Shown here: piece by piece, positions 39,355-47,332 of the stretch
How positions within the stretch are numbered: the first letter of the stretch is position 1
How the letters are laid out: the number at the start of each line of letters is the position of its first letter
DNA from: Myxococcales bacterium
Lineage (GTDB): Bacteria; Myxococcota_A; Polyangia; Nannocystales; Nannocystaceae
DNA length: 64,000 bases
Assembly: GCA_020633315.1 (NCBI GenBank)
Contig: JACKDV010000016.1
Coordinates: forward strand, 62,001-126,000
Direction of reading: 5' to 3'
The notes under the pieces: model-generated
What the model was told of the DNA's origin: nothing
What the model saw: the letters and a program-made list of their open reading frames with translations, nothing else
Databases searched by the model: none
Translations under genes and position numbers: made by a program

Positions 39355-40200
39355 CTCTTCACATTCAAGACAGCTGGATAATTCGAGTGGTCACGATCAG
39401 GCAATGCATGCACGAGACAGAGCCAAGCACGAGCGTCTTGCTCCGCAATCAGCAGCACCGCGCTGCCAGCCGGGAGCAAGAGCCACGACGCGAGGGACAG
39501 ACTCGACCTGTGGCGTAGCGATGGAGTCTCTCGATTGCCGAACCAGCAGGTGGCCGACCCGCACGGGACGGCAGAGCCTGTTGGCCGTCACTCTGATCCT
39601 CGTGGTCGACGACATCTCGGTCTCGCACAAGGGCCCGAAGACCTTCGGGCTCGGTGGCCCAGATCGTCCTTCGGGTCCTCGACGTTTCCAATCTGCTCCA
39701 TGGCTACGTGGATTCGCAGGTGCTCTCGCCACTACCTCCCGACGGGCAGCTGCACGGCACTCTGCGATCTCATGACGGCGAGATCCGAGTCAGTGGTTGA
39801 TGTGATGCATCGTCACGAGAGGAAGGTGGGGGGTTGCCGTGCGAAGGTCTCCGACGGAGCCATGTCGTCTCTTCGGATGGTGAGTGTGGCGATACTCCTT
39901 CGAACGCACGGCTCGATGGCCGGAGCTCGTGGAGACCCTGAGCCTGTCGATCGCGAGTGGACCTACGAAGCGACGTCCACCGCCGACGACGATGTGGGGG
40001 CTCCACCCAGCAGCGATTTCCCGGTCGTGATACTGCGCTTGTGAGCTATCCCACCAGGCAGAGAATGCGGAACATGCGCTTCTGCTCATCGGTCGAGCCG
40101 GGGGGGCGAGGGCGGCGGGAGCTGGCAGATGCCGAGGTGCTCCTACCCTGGCCACGGATCGAAGCTGTCGAAGAGCGGGACAGCCCGCACCAACGCAAGA
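39355..40200. other. Gene-poor, lower-GC stretch
   Basis: No frame here has the strong G/C third-position bias seen elsewhere, and none shows a recognisable domain. A plus-strand frame around 39650-39800 (GSVAQIVLRVLDVSNLLHG, ending at a TGA near 39800) has some coding character and could be the tail of a decayed gene. I can support no intact gene. Confidence 0.5.
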
Positions 40201-40244
40201 CGATCCTCATGAGGTCGAGACTTGCCTCGACCTCATGAGGATCG
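40201..40244 (-). terminator. Strong hairpin terminator of the nine-repeat lipoprotein gene
   Basis: Perfect 19-bp stem (40201-40219 and 40226-40244) with loop ACTTGC, 19 bases after the stop at 40263. On the minus strand TCTTGCG follows. It is the most perfect hairpin in the window. Confidence 0.65.
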
Positions 40245-40262
40245 GGCTCGCTCCGGGCTACC

Positions 40263-41582
40263 TCAGGGCGCGCAGAAGTTCCCGAGCACGGGGGACGTCC
40301 CCGCGCCGCACATGCAGGGATCGTGGGGTCCGAGGATCTCACCGAGCAGGCACGGCGCGCAGTTCCAGTTGGTGCCCCCCGGATCGTCGGCGGTGCAGTA
40401 CCAGCGCCACGGGTCGGTCGGCGGTCCACAGTTGCAGCCGGTGCACTCCGGCGGATCCCAGCCGACCACGCCCCCGGTCTCGATCACGCAGTTGGAGAAC
40501 TGGGTCATGCACAAGGCCATGGCCGCCGCCACCGGATCGGGGTTGCAGTTGACGTCGAGCTGACAGGCCGCGTCGCAGACCGGGCCTCCGTCACACTGCT
40601 CGCCCGCGCTCATGTTCACCACTCCATCGCCGCAGAAGGCGACGGTGCAGTCGACGTCGCACGCGGCGGACTCGCCTGCATCATCGCACTGCTCGCCGGC
40701 CGCCACGTTGGTGGTGCCGTCACCGCACTCGGATGGGGTGCAATCGCCGTCGCAGGCCGGGGTCTCGCCGCCTCCGTCGCACTCCTCCCCGGCCATCATG
40801 TTGACGATGCCGTCTCCACACACGGCGAAGGTGCAGTCGGGGTCGCAGGTCATCGACTGACCGGCGTCGTCGCAGTCCTCTCCCGCGGCGGGATTGGTCA
40901 CCCCGTCGCCGCAATTGACGAAGGTACAGTCGGGGTCGCACTCGGGAGAGGGGCCGCCGTCGTCGCACAGCTCGCCCGCGTTGGGGTTGATCAGCCCGTC
41001 GCCGCACACGGCGAAGGTGCAGTCGTCGTCGCAGCCGACCGAGAGCCCTCCGTCGTCGCACTCCTCCCCCGCGGCCTCGTTGATCACGCTGTCGCCACAC
41101 AGGGCGCTGGTGCAGCTCGCGTTGCACAGGTCGCTGCGCCCCATGTCGTCGCAGGTCTCGCCTGCCGCCCGGTTGACGACGCCATCGCCACACATCGATG
41201 CGGTGCAATCGACATCGCAGGTCGCCGACTCGCCCTCGTCGTCGCACTCCTCCCCGGCCGCCGCGTTGACTTGCCCGTCTCCGCACACCGCCGCCGTGCA
41301 GTCCGCGTTGCAGGTCGCCGACTCGCCCTCGTCGTCGCACTCCTCGTCGCCCCCGACTGCGCCGTCGCCGCAGACCCCGGGGCCGCCCGTGTCCCCGTCG
41401 GCCGCGGTGGGATCGACCGTGGTCTCTCCCGGTGCATCGGCGCTGGCGGTCGAGCCCGAGTCGCCCACGCTGGTCGAGCCGGTCATCTCGACCGGGGGAG
41501 GATCGAACACGCAACCCGCGGCGAGCCCGGTGAGGGCGAGCAAGGTCAGGCACGAGCGGAGCATCATCGGTGTCGATCTCAT
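40263..41582 (-). CDS. Lipoprotein with nine Cys-rich CGDG/ECDD repeats
   Basis: 439 residues from ATG 41582. The signal peptide ends in lipobox LAAGC (before VFDPP). A Ser/Thr/Asp/Gly linker precedes nine tandem repeats of about 31 residues: CGDGxxNxxAGEECDDxGxSxxCDxDCT. Unit 4 has CGDS instead of CGDG; unit 9 is shortened. The C-terminal 90 residues are another Cys-rich domain (CTGCNCGPP, WRWYCTADDPGG, CAPCLLGEILG, MCGAG). The repeats are the DUF4215/Myxococcus Cys-rich type, also seen at the start of this window, and probably form a disulfide-stabilised surface rod. A ligand is not known. Confidence 0.87.
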   Translation of the reverse strand: MRSTPMMLRSCLTLLALTGLAAGCVFDPPPVEMTGSTSVGDSGSTASADAPGETTVDPTAADGDTGGPGVCGDGAVGGDEECDDEGESATCNADCTAAVCGDGQVNAAAGEECDDEGESATCDVDCTASMCGDGVVNRAAGETCDDMGRSDLCNASCTSALCGDSVINEAAGEECDDGGLSVGCDDDCTFAVCGDGLINPNAGELCDDGGPSPECDPDCTFVNCGDGVTNPAAGEDCDDAGQSMTCDPDCTFAVCGDGIVNMMAGEECDGGGETPACDGDCTPSECGDGTTNVAAGEQCDDAGESAACDVDCTVAFCGDGVVNMSAGEQCDGGPVCDAACQLDVNCNPDPVAAAMALCMTQFSNCVIETGGVVGWDPPECTGCNCGPPTDPWRWYCTADDPGGTNWNCAPCLLGEILGPHDPCMCGAGTSPVLGNFCAP

Positions 41583-41783
41583 GGCATCCAGTCCAGCGAA
41601 CGAGTCCGCAGCATCATACCCCGGCCGAGCCTCCTCGGGCGTCGATCGCTCCAGTCTCGGCGTCGACACATGTGCCCGAGGACACCTCGTGAGGACGCTC
41701 GATCGCGTCCTCGCTGCCGTGCAGGTGCACGCAGTCGCGATCGGCGAGGAGGAAGGTACGACCGCAGGGGCTGCGCCGAGCCG

Positions 41784-44648
41784 TCAGTCCAGCAGCTTCG
41801 AGGCGTCGAGCGGTCCCGGCCCGTATCGCTCGGTGTCCCAACCAGCGGGTAGGGCTTTGACCGAGCGCTCGAGTCGCTCGATGACCTGCTTGGCCGTGAG
41901 GTTGGGGTGCTTGCCCAGCAGGCCGGCCACCACACCGGTGAGCACGGGGCACGCCATGCTGGTCCCGCTCATCTGTCCGGTCTTGGCGTCCACCCGGTCC
42001 TCGGCCGAGAACAGCGACGCGGGCGTGCCGTCCTGCGCGGTCCTGGCCGAGAGGATGCCCTCACCCGGCGCCATGGCCCGCAGCGTGCGGCTGGTGCCGC
42101 GCACGGGCCCGGGGCAGGTGAAGTGCGCAATGGTTCCCACCACGCTCTGGGCGTTCGCGGTGATCCGGTTGGTGGCCGGATCGACGGTCGGCGTCGTGGA
42201 CTGATGGGCCGTGCCCCCCTGGTCGGTCCATGCGTTTCGACCCACGGTGGCCCCCACGGCCACCACCCCGTAGGTCGTGCCCGGGCTGAGCACCAGCGAG
42301 CGCTTGGTCGCGTTGCGGAAGAACACCGGGTGCTGCATCTCGGCCCACACCGCGTCGAACACGTAGCCGTCGACCTGGATGGGCGTCGCGGTGCGGCTGC
42401 GGACCTCGATCGTCCAGGTGCCGGTGGGGATGCCGGTCGCGCCGAGGTTGCTCAGGAAGATCTCGACGCGCTGGTGCTCGGTGTAGGCCAGGCCCATGAA
42501 GTCGCCGCGGGGCGTGGGGCCGTTGACCACGTCGACCTGGGTCGCCGCGATCACGTCGGTGTCGGTGGCCCCGGTGGCGAGGAACGGGAACCACTTGGTG
42601 GCCGCCGCGGCCGCGCCCGTGCCCCGGCGCAGCCGTACCTCCACCCGCGCCCCGCGGGCCTGGGCGGCGAGCGGGAAGGCGAACAGGGTGACGCGGGTGC
42701 TGGCGATCGAGGCGGTCCCCACCACCACCGGCATGTCCGCGGCGGCGTTGGTGGCCAGCGGGCCCACGTGGGTGTGGCCGCCGCTGTCGCCCGAGTTGCC
42801 TGCGGCCACGCAGACCACCCGCTTGGGCACCCAGTAGTAGCCGGGGCCGCTGCGTCGGCGCTGCCGGAAGGTGCGGCGGATGGCCAGCGATAGATCATCG
42901 ACCCCGTCGTGGCCATTGTAGGTCCCGCCCAGGCTCAGGTTGACCACGCAGGGCTTGTCGCCTGCCTCGCGGAAGCACCACTCCACGCCGCGCCGGATGT
43001 GGTCGTTGTCGAAGTCGGTCTTGACGATCAGCAGCTTCGCGCCCGGGGCCATGCCGGCCTCGGTGAAGCCCGTCCCCACCGCACCCGCGGCAGTGCCTGC
43101 CACGTGGGTGCCGTGGCCCATCTGATCGGTGGCGTGAGCCCGGATGTCGGCGTCGGTGTCCCAGACCTGCCCGATGGCGTTGCCCCTCCCCGCGGGCGGG
43201 GGATGGCTCGCGTCGGCGGCCACCGTCTGGTCCCACACCTTGTGGATCCGTCCCGCGAACGCGGGGTGCGTGCCGTCGATGCCGGTGTCGACCACTCCGA
43301 TGAACACGTCGGTGCCCACCGGGGTCGCTCCGATGTCGGCCACGAAGCCCGCGTGATCGATGGCCGCGCGCACCTGGCTGTTGACCGGCTTGGAGCGCGT
43401 GACCCGGTTGAGCACCAGGATGTCATGGTGGGTGGCGAGCTCCACCAGCTTGTCCGGGGGGCACAGGAACACCCGCACGTTGTCCTGCAGGCGATCGGCG
43501 AGGGCATCGTGATCGTCGCTGCTGACGTCGGGCGCGTCGGGATCGGGGCCTCGGGCGGGGGGACCGCTGATGAGCTCGACCCCCTCGGGCAGCGAGTAGA
43601 GGGTGGCACCCTCGCGGATGATCCCGCTGACCTTGAGCTTGGTCCGGGTGGCGTCGAGCACCGCCGCGTGGGTGGTGGCGCGCAGCTCCGACAGCACCTC
43701 GGAGATCGGCCGCCCGAGGCGGAGCGTGGCCAGGTCGGGGCTGAGGGTGCCGCGAGCCGACGACGGCACGGAGATGTTCGCCCCGGCGTGGGCATAGAAG
43801 AAGCAGTGCTCGCTGCAGGGCGCGGTCTCGCGTCGGGTTGCGGTGTACACCGTCTCGAGCTGGGCACCTTCGTGGTCGGGGCTCAGCTTGATCCGCACCA
43901 CTGATTCGATCGCGGGGTAGTCTCCCGAGCTCGAGCGCTCACCGGTGATCACCGACAGGCAGTAGAAGTTGTCGCGATCGAGGGTGTGCTCGATCAGCGC
44001 CTTCTCCTTGTAGGTGTCGGAGAGATCGCGAGGGAACCGGCGCAGCGAGCTCTGCGGCCGGGCCCACTTGGCGTAGTAGGCCCCGCTGTCGTCGTAGGTG
44101 AAGTGCCGCAGCAGGTAGGCGATCAAGACCACGTCGTCGTCCTGGGGGGCACCCGTGGGCACCCCGCTGATCTGGGCGATCGGCTTGCCGAAGCGAGTGG
44201 CGCGATCCGGGGCGGCCGCGATCGCGGCCGCCCAGGCGCGGCCCTCGTCACCGTAGGGGCGGAGCAGGTTCTCGAGGATGGTCCGGTCGTCGCCGGCCGC
44301 CGCGTCGCCGCGCTCCTCCAGGGTCAGCAGCGCCGTCTCGTGGACTCCCTGGCCCTCCAGCGATGCTCCGGTGAAGCTCACCTGATCGCCCTCGCGGTGG
44401 CCGTTGGGACTGGCGATGCGCAGCTTGAAGGTGGGCTGCCGGCTCACGCCCTGCTCGGTGAAGGTCTGGCCGCCGTTGAGTAGGTAGACGCCCGCCATGA
44501 TCACCGGCGTGGGGGCGGTCGGGCTGGGGCTCGGCGGAGTGCTCGGGCTCGGCGGAGCGCTCGGGCGCGGCGGGCGGGGCAGCGCTGCGAAGTAGGCCCG
44601 AGCGTAGACGTCGAGGTCGGGATGGAGGGTGGTGCTGGTGTCGGTCAT
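41784..44648 (-). CDS. Large subtilisin-family (S8) protease without signal peptide
   Basis: 954 residues. The N-terminus (MTDTSTTLHPDLDVYARAYF) has no export signal; a Pro/Ser-rich stretch follows at about 25-48. Residues 50-440 are an unrecognised N-terminal region, which may be a pro-region. The S8 triad is complete: Asp454 in GVVDTGIDGTHP, His512 in MGHGTHVAGT, Ser897 in SGTSMACPV, with oxyanion Asn in VAAGNSGD. About 385 residues separate His and Ser, roughly twice the usual, because a beta-rich insert (about 690-810, FPLAAQARGARVEVRLRRG to DGYVFDAVW) sits inside the protease domain. It is the last gene of an operon, six bases after the M64 protease. Confidence 0.88.
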   Translation of the reverse strand: MTDTSTTLHPDLDVYARAYFAALPRPPRPSAPPSPSTPPSPSPTAPTPVIMAGVYLLNGGQTFTEQGVSRQPTFKLRIASPNGHREGDQVSFTGASLEGQGVHETALLTLEERGDAAAGDDRTILENLLRPYGDEGRAWAAAIAAAPDRATRFGKPIAQISGVPTGAPQDDDVVLIAYLLRHFTYDDSGAYYAKWARPQSSLRRFPRDLSDTYKEKALIEHTLDRDNFYCLSVITGERSSSGDYPAIESVVRIKLSPDHEGAQLETVYTATRRETAPCSEHCFFYAHAGANISVPSSARGTLSPDLATLRLGRPISEVLSELRATTHAAVLDATRTKLKVSGIIREGATLYSLPEGVELISGPPARGPDPDAPDVSSDDHDALADRLQDNVRVFLCPPDKLVELATHHDILVLNRVTRSKPVNSQVRAAIDHAGFVADIGATPVGTDVFIGVVDTGIDGTHPAFAGRIHKVWDQTVAADASHPPPAGRGNAIGQVWDTDADIRAHATDQMGHGTHVAGTAAGAVGTGFTEAGMAPGAKLLIVKTDFDNDHIRRGVEWCFREAGDKPCVVNLSLGGTYNGHDGVDDLSLAIRRTFRQRRRSGPGYYWVPKRVVCVAAGNSGDSGGHTHVGPLATNAAADMPVVVGTASIASTRVTLFAFPLAAQARGARVEVRLRRGTGAAAAATKWFPFLATGATDTDVIAATQVDVVNGPTPRGDFMGLAYTEHQRVEIFLSNLGATGIPTGTWTIEVRSRTATPIQVDGYVFDAVWAEMQHPVFFRNATKRSLVLSPGTTYGVVAVGATVGRNAWTDQGGTAHQSTTPTVDPATNRITANAQSVVGTIAHFTCPGPVRGTSRTLRAMAPGEGILSARTAQDGTPASLFSAEDRVDAKTGQMSGTSMACPVLTGVVAGLLGKHPNLTAKQVIERLERSVKALPAGWDTERYGPGPLDASKLLD

Positions 44649-44654
44649 GGCGAG

Positions 44655-46211
44655 CTACCGCGCCTGCATGTAGAGCCGGTAATCCGTCCCGTCGTGGAGC
44701 ATCGCGGAGCGGGAGGAGTTGCTGTTGGAGGGGCCGGCCAGCAGCGTCATGTCGCTGGAGTTGCGGCCGTACACGAAGGCGTGGGTCGCCGGATCGAGGG
44801 AGCCCTGATAGATCTTGGTGTGGCTGCCCTGCTTGAATGCGAACAGCCGCTCCTGGGTGCCGTCGTGCAGGGTGTCCCAGCGCGCCCAGTCGGTGTCGGC
44901 GGGAAAGCCCGTGACGGAGAAGCTGGCTGGCGAGCTCGAGTAGGCGTAGCTCGTGGTGCCCGGGGTGAAGGTCCCGCGGTAGAGGGTGAGCGGATCGCCG
45001 GTGCGGCGGCGCCACACCTGGTAGTGGGTGCCGTCGTGCGACATGGAGAAGCTCGCCGGATCGGTGTCGGCGGGGAAGCCGGTGAGGGTGAGCTGGGGCG
45101 CCGAGCGGTGGCCGTAGGCGTACGAGCTGCCGTCGAAGCTGAACTGGTACAGGGTGTCGCCCGAGCCCGTCTTGCCGCAGTACAGTCGATAGGCGCTGCC
45201 GTCGTGCAGCATCGCGAAGCGTGAGAGGTCCGTGTCGGCGGGGCCTGCCGTGATGCCGATGTACGGCGCCGAGTGGTGGCCGTAGCGATAGTTGGAGGTG
45301 CCCTGGACCCATGCGAACTGGTGCAGGGCGCCGTTTTGGTTGACCGGCTGGAAGGGGCGCAGGCGGGCGGTGATGACCCCGCGGCACACCGCGCAGAACG
45401 GGGTGCCCAGGTTGCGCATGTAGCAGTCGTGCTCCGGCCGGTAGGCGCCGCAGTGGTAGTAGTGTGCGCCCTCGAACGCGCCCACCGTGCCCGCCGGCAC
45501 CGTGCTGGCCCGGTTGTCACAGTTGGCGCAGTTGGGGTTGCTCATGGTCGGCACCGCCGTGGTCGCCGCGATCAAGCTGCGCCACTTGATCGTGTCGCGG
45601 TTGCGGTTGATCGTGACGTTGGGCTCGGTGGGCTCGGTGTTGGGGTGGGTGTTGTGATCGGTCTCTGCGCCGCAGCCCACCCAGTAGGGGTACTCGTCGG
45701 CCAGGCCGAATGCCGAGTGCCCCATCTCGTGCAGCGCGATGCGATGGGCCCCCGGGGCCAGCGAGAAGGTGCCCACCGCTCCGCCGGCTCCGCCGTAGGT
45801 GGTGGAATTGACGATCACGAGGATCGCGTGCCAGGTCGCGACATAGGCGTTGACCGCGTTGAGCACCAGGGCGTTGTCGACCACCAGCAGCCGCGAGAGG
45901 CCGCCCGCGCCGAAGCGGGCGTCGAAGGCGGTGCGCTTGTCGACCGCGGCGGTGCCCGTGCTGGCAGGGATGTCGGCGCCCGAGTCGGTCGAGCGCACGT
46001 CGAGCCGGTGGACGTTGATCCCCGGCATGTTCGCGGTGAACGGAGGGGTGGCCCGCAGCTCGGCGACCAGCCGCTCGGCATCGCCGGCGAACTGGGTCAG
46101 CTCGGAGCTGCGGTAGCCCTCGGCCACCACCACGATGTTGAAGCGCCGGTTGTCGGGGCCGTTGTCGACGATCTTCGTCGCCCCGATGACATGTCCGTCG
46201 TGGGTTCCCAT
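44655..46211 (-). CDS. M64-family metalloprotease with four C-terminal repeats
   Basis: 518 residues without a signal peptide (starts MGTHDGHVIGATKIVDNGPD). Residues 1-290 match the IgA-peptidase M64 family: FNIVVVAEGYRSSEL, and zinc site HEMGHSAFGLADEY with His161, Glu162, His165 and a downstream Asp. Cys clusters (NPNCANCDN, YYHCGAYRPEHDCYMR, FCAVCRGV) are typical of the family end. Residues about 300-518 are four repeats of about 55 residues with the core TGFPADTD...LHDGTxYRLY, probably beta-propeller-like or carbohydrate-binding blades. The gene lies between a small unknown gene and the subtilase, with six-base gaps on both sides. Confidence 0.88.
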   Translation of the reverse strand: MGTHDGHVIGATKIVDNGPDNRRFNIVVVAEGYRSSELTQFAGDAERLVAELRATPPFTANMPGINVHRLDVRSTDSGADIPASTGTAAVDKRTAFDARFGAGGLSRLLVVDNALVLNAVNAYVATWHAILVIVNSTTYGGAGGAVGTFSLAPGAHRIALHEMGHSAFGLADEYPYWVGCGAETDHNTHPNTEPTEPNVTINRNRDTIKWRSLIAATTAVPTMSNPNCANCDNRASTVPAGTVGAFEGAHYYHCGAYRPEHDCYMRNLGTPFCAVCRGVITARLRPFQPVNQNGALHQFAWVQGTSNYRYGHHSAPYIGITAGPADTDLSRFAMLHDGSAYRLYCGKTGSGDTLYQFSFDGSSYAYGHRSAPQLTLTGFPADTDPASFSMSHDGTHYQVWRRRTGDPLTLYRGTFTPGTTSYAYSSSPASFSVTGFPADTDWARWDTLHDGTQERLFAFKQGSHTKIYQGSLDPATHAFVYGRNSSDMTLLAGPSNSNSSRSAMLHDGTDYRLYMQAR

Positions 46212-46217
46212 GGGTCC

Positions 46218-46682
46218 TCAGGCAATCTCGAGGTCGAAGCTGGCGACCACCTGGGCCGCGTCGGGTACCGTGGCGGCGGCCAGGCCCACGTCGCGGTCTC
46301 CAGTGGCCGGGGCCCGCATCAGCCGGACCACGCGGGCCTCGTCGATCTCGGGCAGCAGCACGGTGAAGACCTGCTCGTCGGTCGGCGCGGACGCTCGCGA
46401 CATCGTCGCTCCCTCCTGCTCGGAGAACACCTCCACGCTGGAGCGGATGGGGTCGTCCGCGGCTTGCTGCAGCAGCACGTTGCCGTCCGCGTCGCGCAGC
46501 TCGTACCAGAAGCTCGGCGCGCCGTCGGCGGGACCCACCCCCGACATCGCGGCGTGGAGCCGGGCCCCGTCGTCGCTGGGATCGACACCAGACACCACCG
46601 GCCCCGGAGCGATCATGTCCACGGATTGGTCGTAGGCCAGCTCGATGTTGCCGCCACGAGCGATGAAGGTCAGTCGTCGCAC
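46218..46682 (-). CDS. Small protein of unknown function, first gene of the protease operon
   Basis: 154 residues from GTG 46682. No signal peptide, no Cys. Alternating hydrophobic residues (VFTVLLPEIDEARVVRLMRA, FWYELRDADGNVLLQQA) suggest a beta-sandwich. The wording is like that of the N-terminal domain sometimes attached to M64 proteases, here as a separate gene six bases ahead of the M64 gene. It may be a pro-domain-like chaperone, inhibitor or targeting subunit for the two proteases; this is inference from order only. Confidence 0.75.
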   Translation of the reverse strand: MRRLTFIARGGNIELAYDQSVDMIAPGPVVSGVDPSDDGARLHAAMSGVGPADGAPSFWYELRDADGNVLLQQAADDPIRSSVEVFSEQEGATMSRASAPTDEQVFTVLLPEIDEARVVRLMRAPATGDRDVGLAAATVPDAAQVVASFDLEIA

Positions 46683-46849
46683 GCCACGATGCTACCTGGT
46701 GCCCGACCACGGAGCGAGCCTCCCTCGCGAGCCGGGGTGGCCCGCGGACCGGTGAGCGGTGACGCGGCGAGCCCAGCCCGTGGCCGTATCCGGGCGCGGT
46801 CCTGCCCGTGTCGCACCTCGATGGTCGAGTCGGAGTGCCCACGTTCCGC

Positions 46850-47332
46850 TCAGGGCAGGCCGTCGACGGGAGCACCCGGCTCGGCCATCAGCGCCCCTGC
46901 GGGAGTCTCGAGGACCGCGTCGACGACCCGACCCTCACCGACCACGGGACACGCATCGCAGGGCAGCTCGCAGGGCGGCAGGTCGCGGACGACCTCCACC
47001 ACCATTGCGTCTCGCAGCAAGTGGAGGTCGATCGGGGCCGTCAGACCGCAGCCCCAGATCGGCAGCTCGCCGGGGGCGTCGGGCACCAGCAGCAGTCCCT
47101 CGCGATCGCAGCGACGGTGCCTCCAACCCCGCTCGCGCTCGGTGGGCTCGTCGGCGAGCTCGGCCTCGAGCGTCTCGTCGCCGAGCTCGAGCGTCACCCG
47201 CTCGTCGAGCACCTGGGCCCGCACATCCTCCTCGCAGGTCTCGTCCTGCTCGCAGCCGGGGGCGCCGAGCAGGGCGAGCCCCACCAGCACGGAGGTCCCG
47301 CTCCTCGGCGTCCTCGTGCGAAGCGTACTCAC
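46850..47332 (-). CDS. DUF192 lipoprotein
   Basis: 160 residues from GTG 47332, overlapping the stop of the tetrahaem gene as GTGA. Signal peptide with lipobox LLGAPGC. DUF192 features: TERERGWRHRRC, IWGCGLTAPIDLHLLRDAMVVEVV, LPCDACPVVGEGRVVDAVLETPAG. The family is a small beta protein of unknown biochemistry, often exported and linked to envelope or metal processes. Extra Cys residues (four in the DUF192 body) are more than usual and may form disulfides or hold a metal. It is the third gene of the operon. Confidence 0.82.
   Translation of the reverse strand: MSTLRTRTPRSGTSVLVGLALLGAPGCEQDETCEEDVRAQVLDERVTLELGDETLEAELADEPTERERGWRHRRCDREGLLLVPDAPGELPIWGCGLTAPIDLHLLRDAMVVEVVRDLPPCELPCDACPVVGEGRVVDAVLETPAGALMAEPGAPVDGLP

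Noticed and set aside
39535..40044. 169-codon plus-strand ORF in the gene-poor stretch
   Set aside because: No third-position GC bias, no domain, no ribosome-binding site.
40612..41553. Regular 93-bp repeats considered as a CRISPR-like array
   Set aside because: They are in-frame codons for Cys-rich protein repeats; the units are contiguous and diverged, with no identical repeat plus unique spacer pattern.
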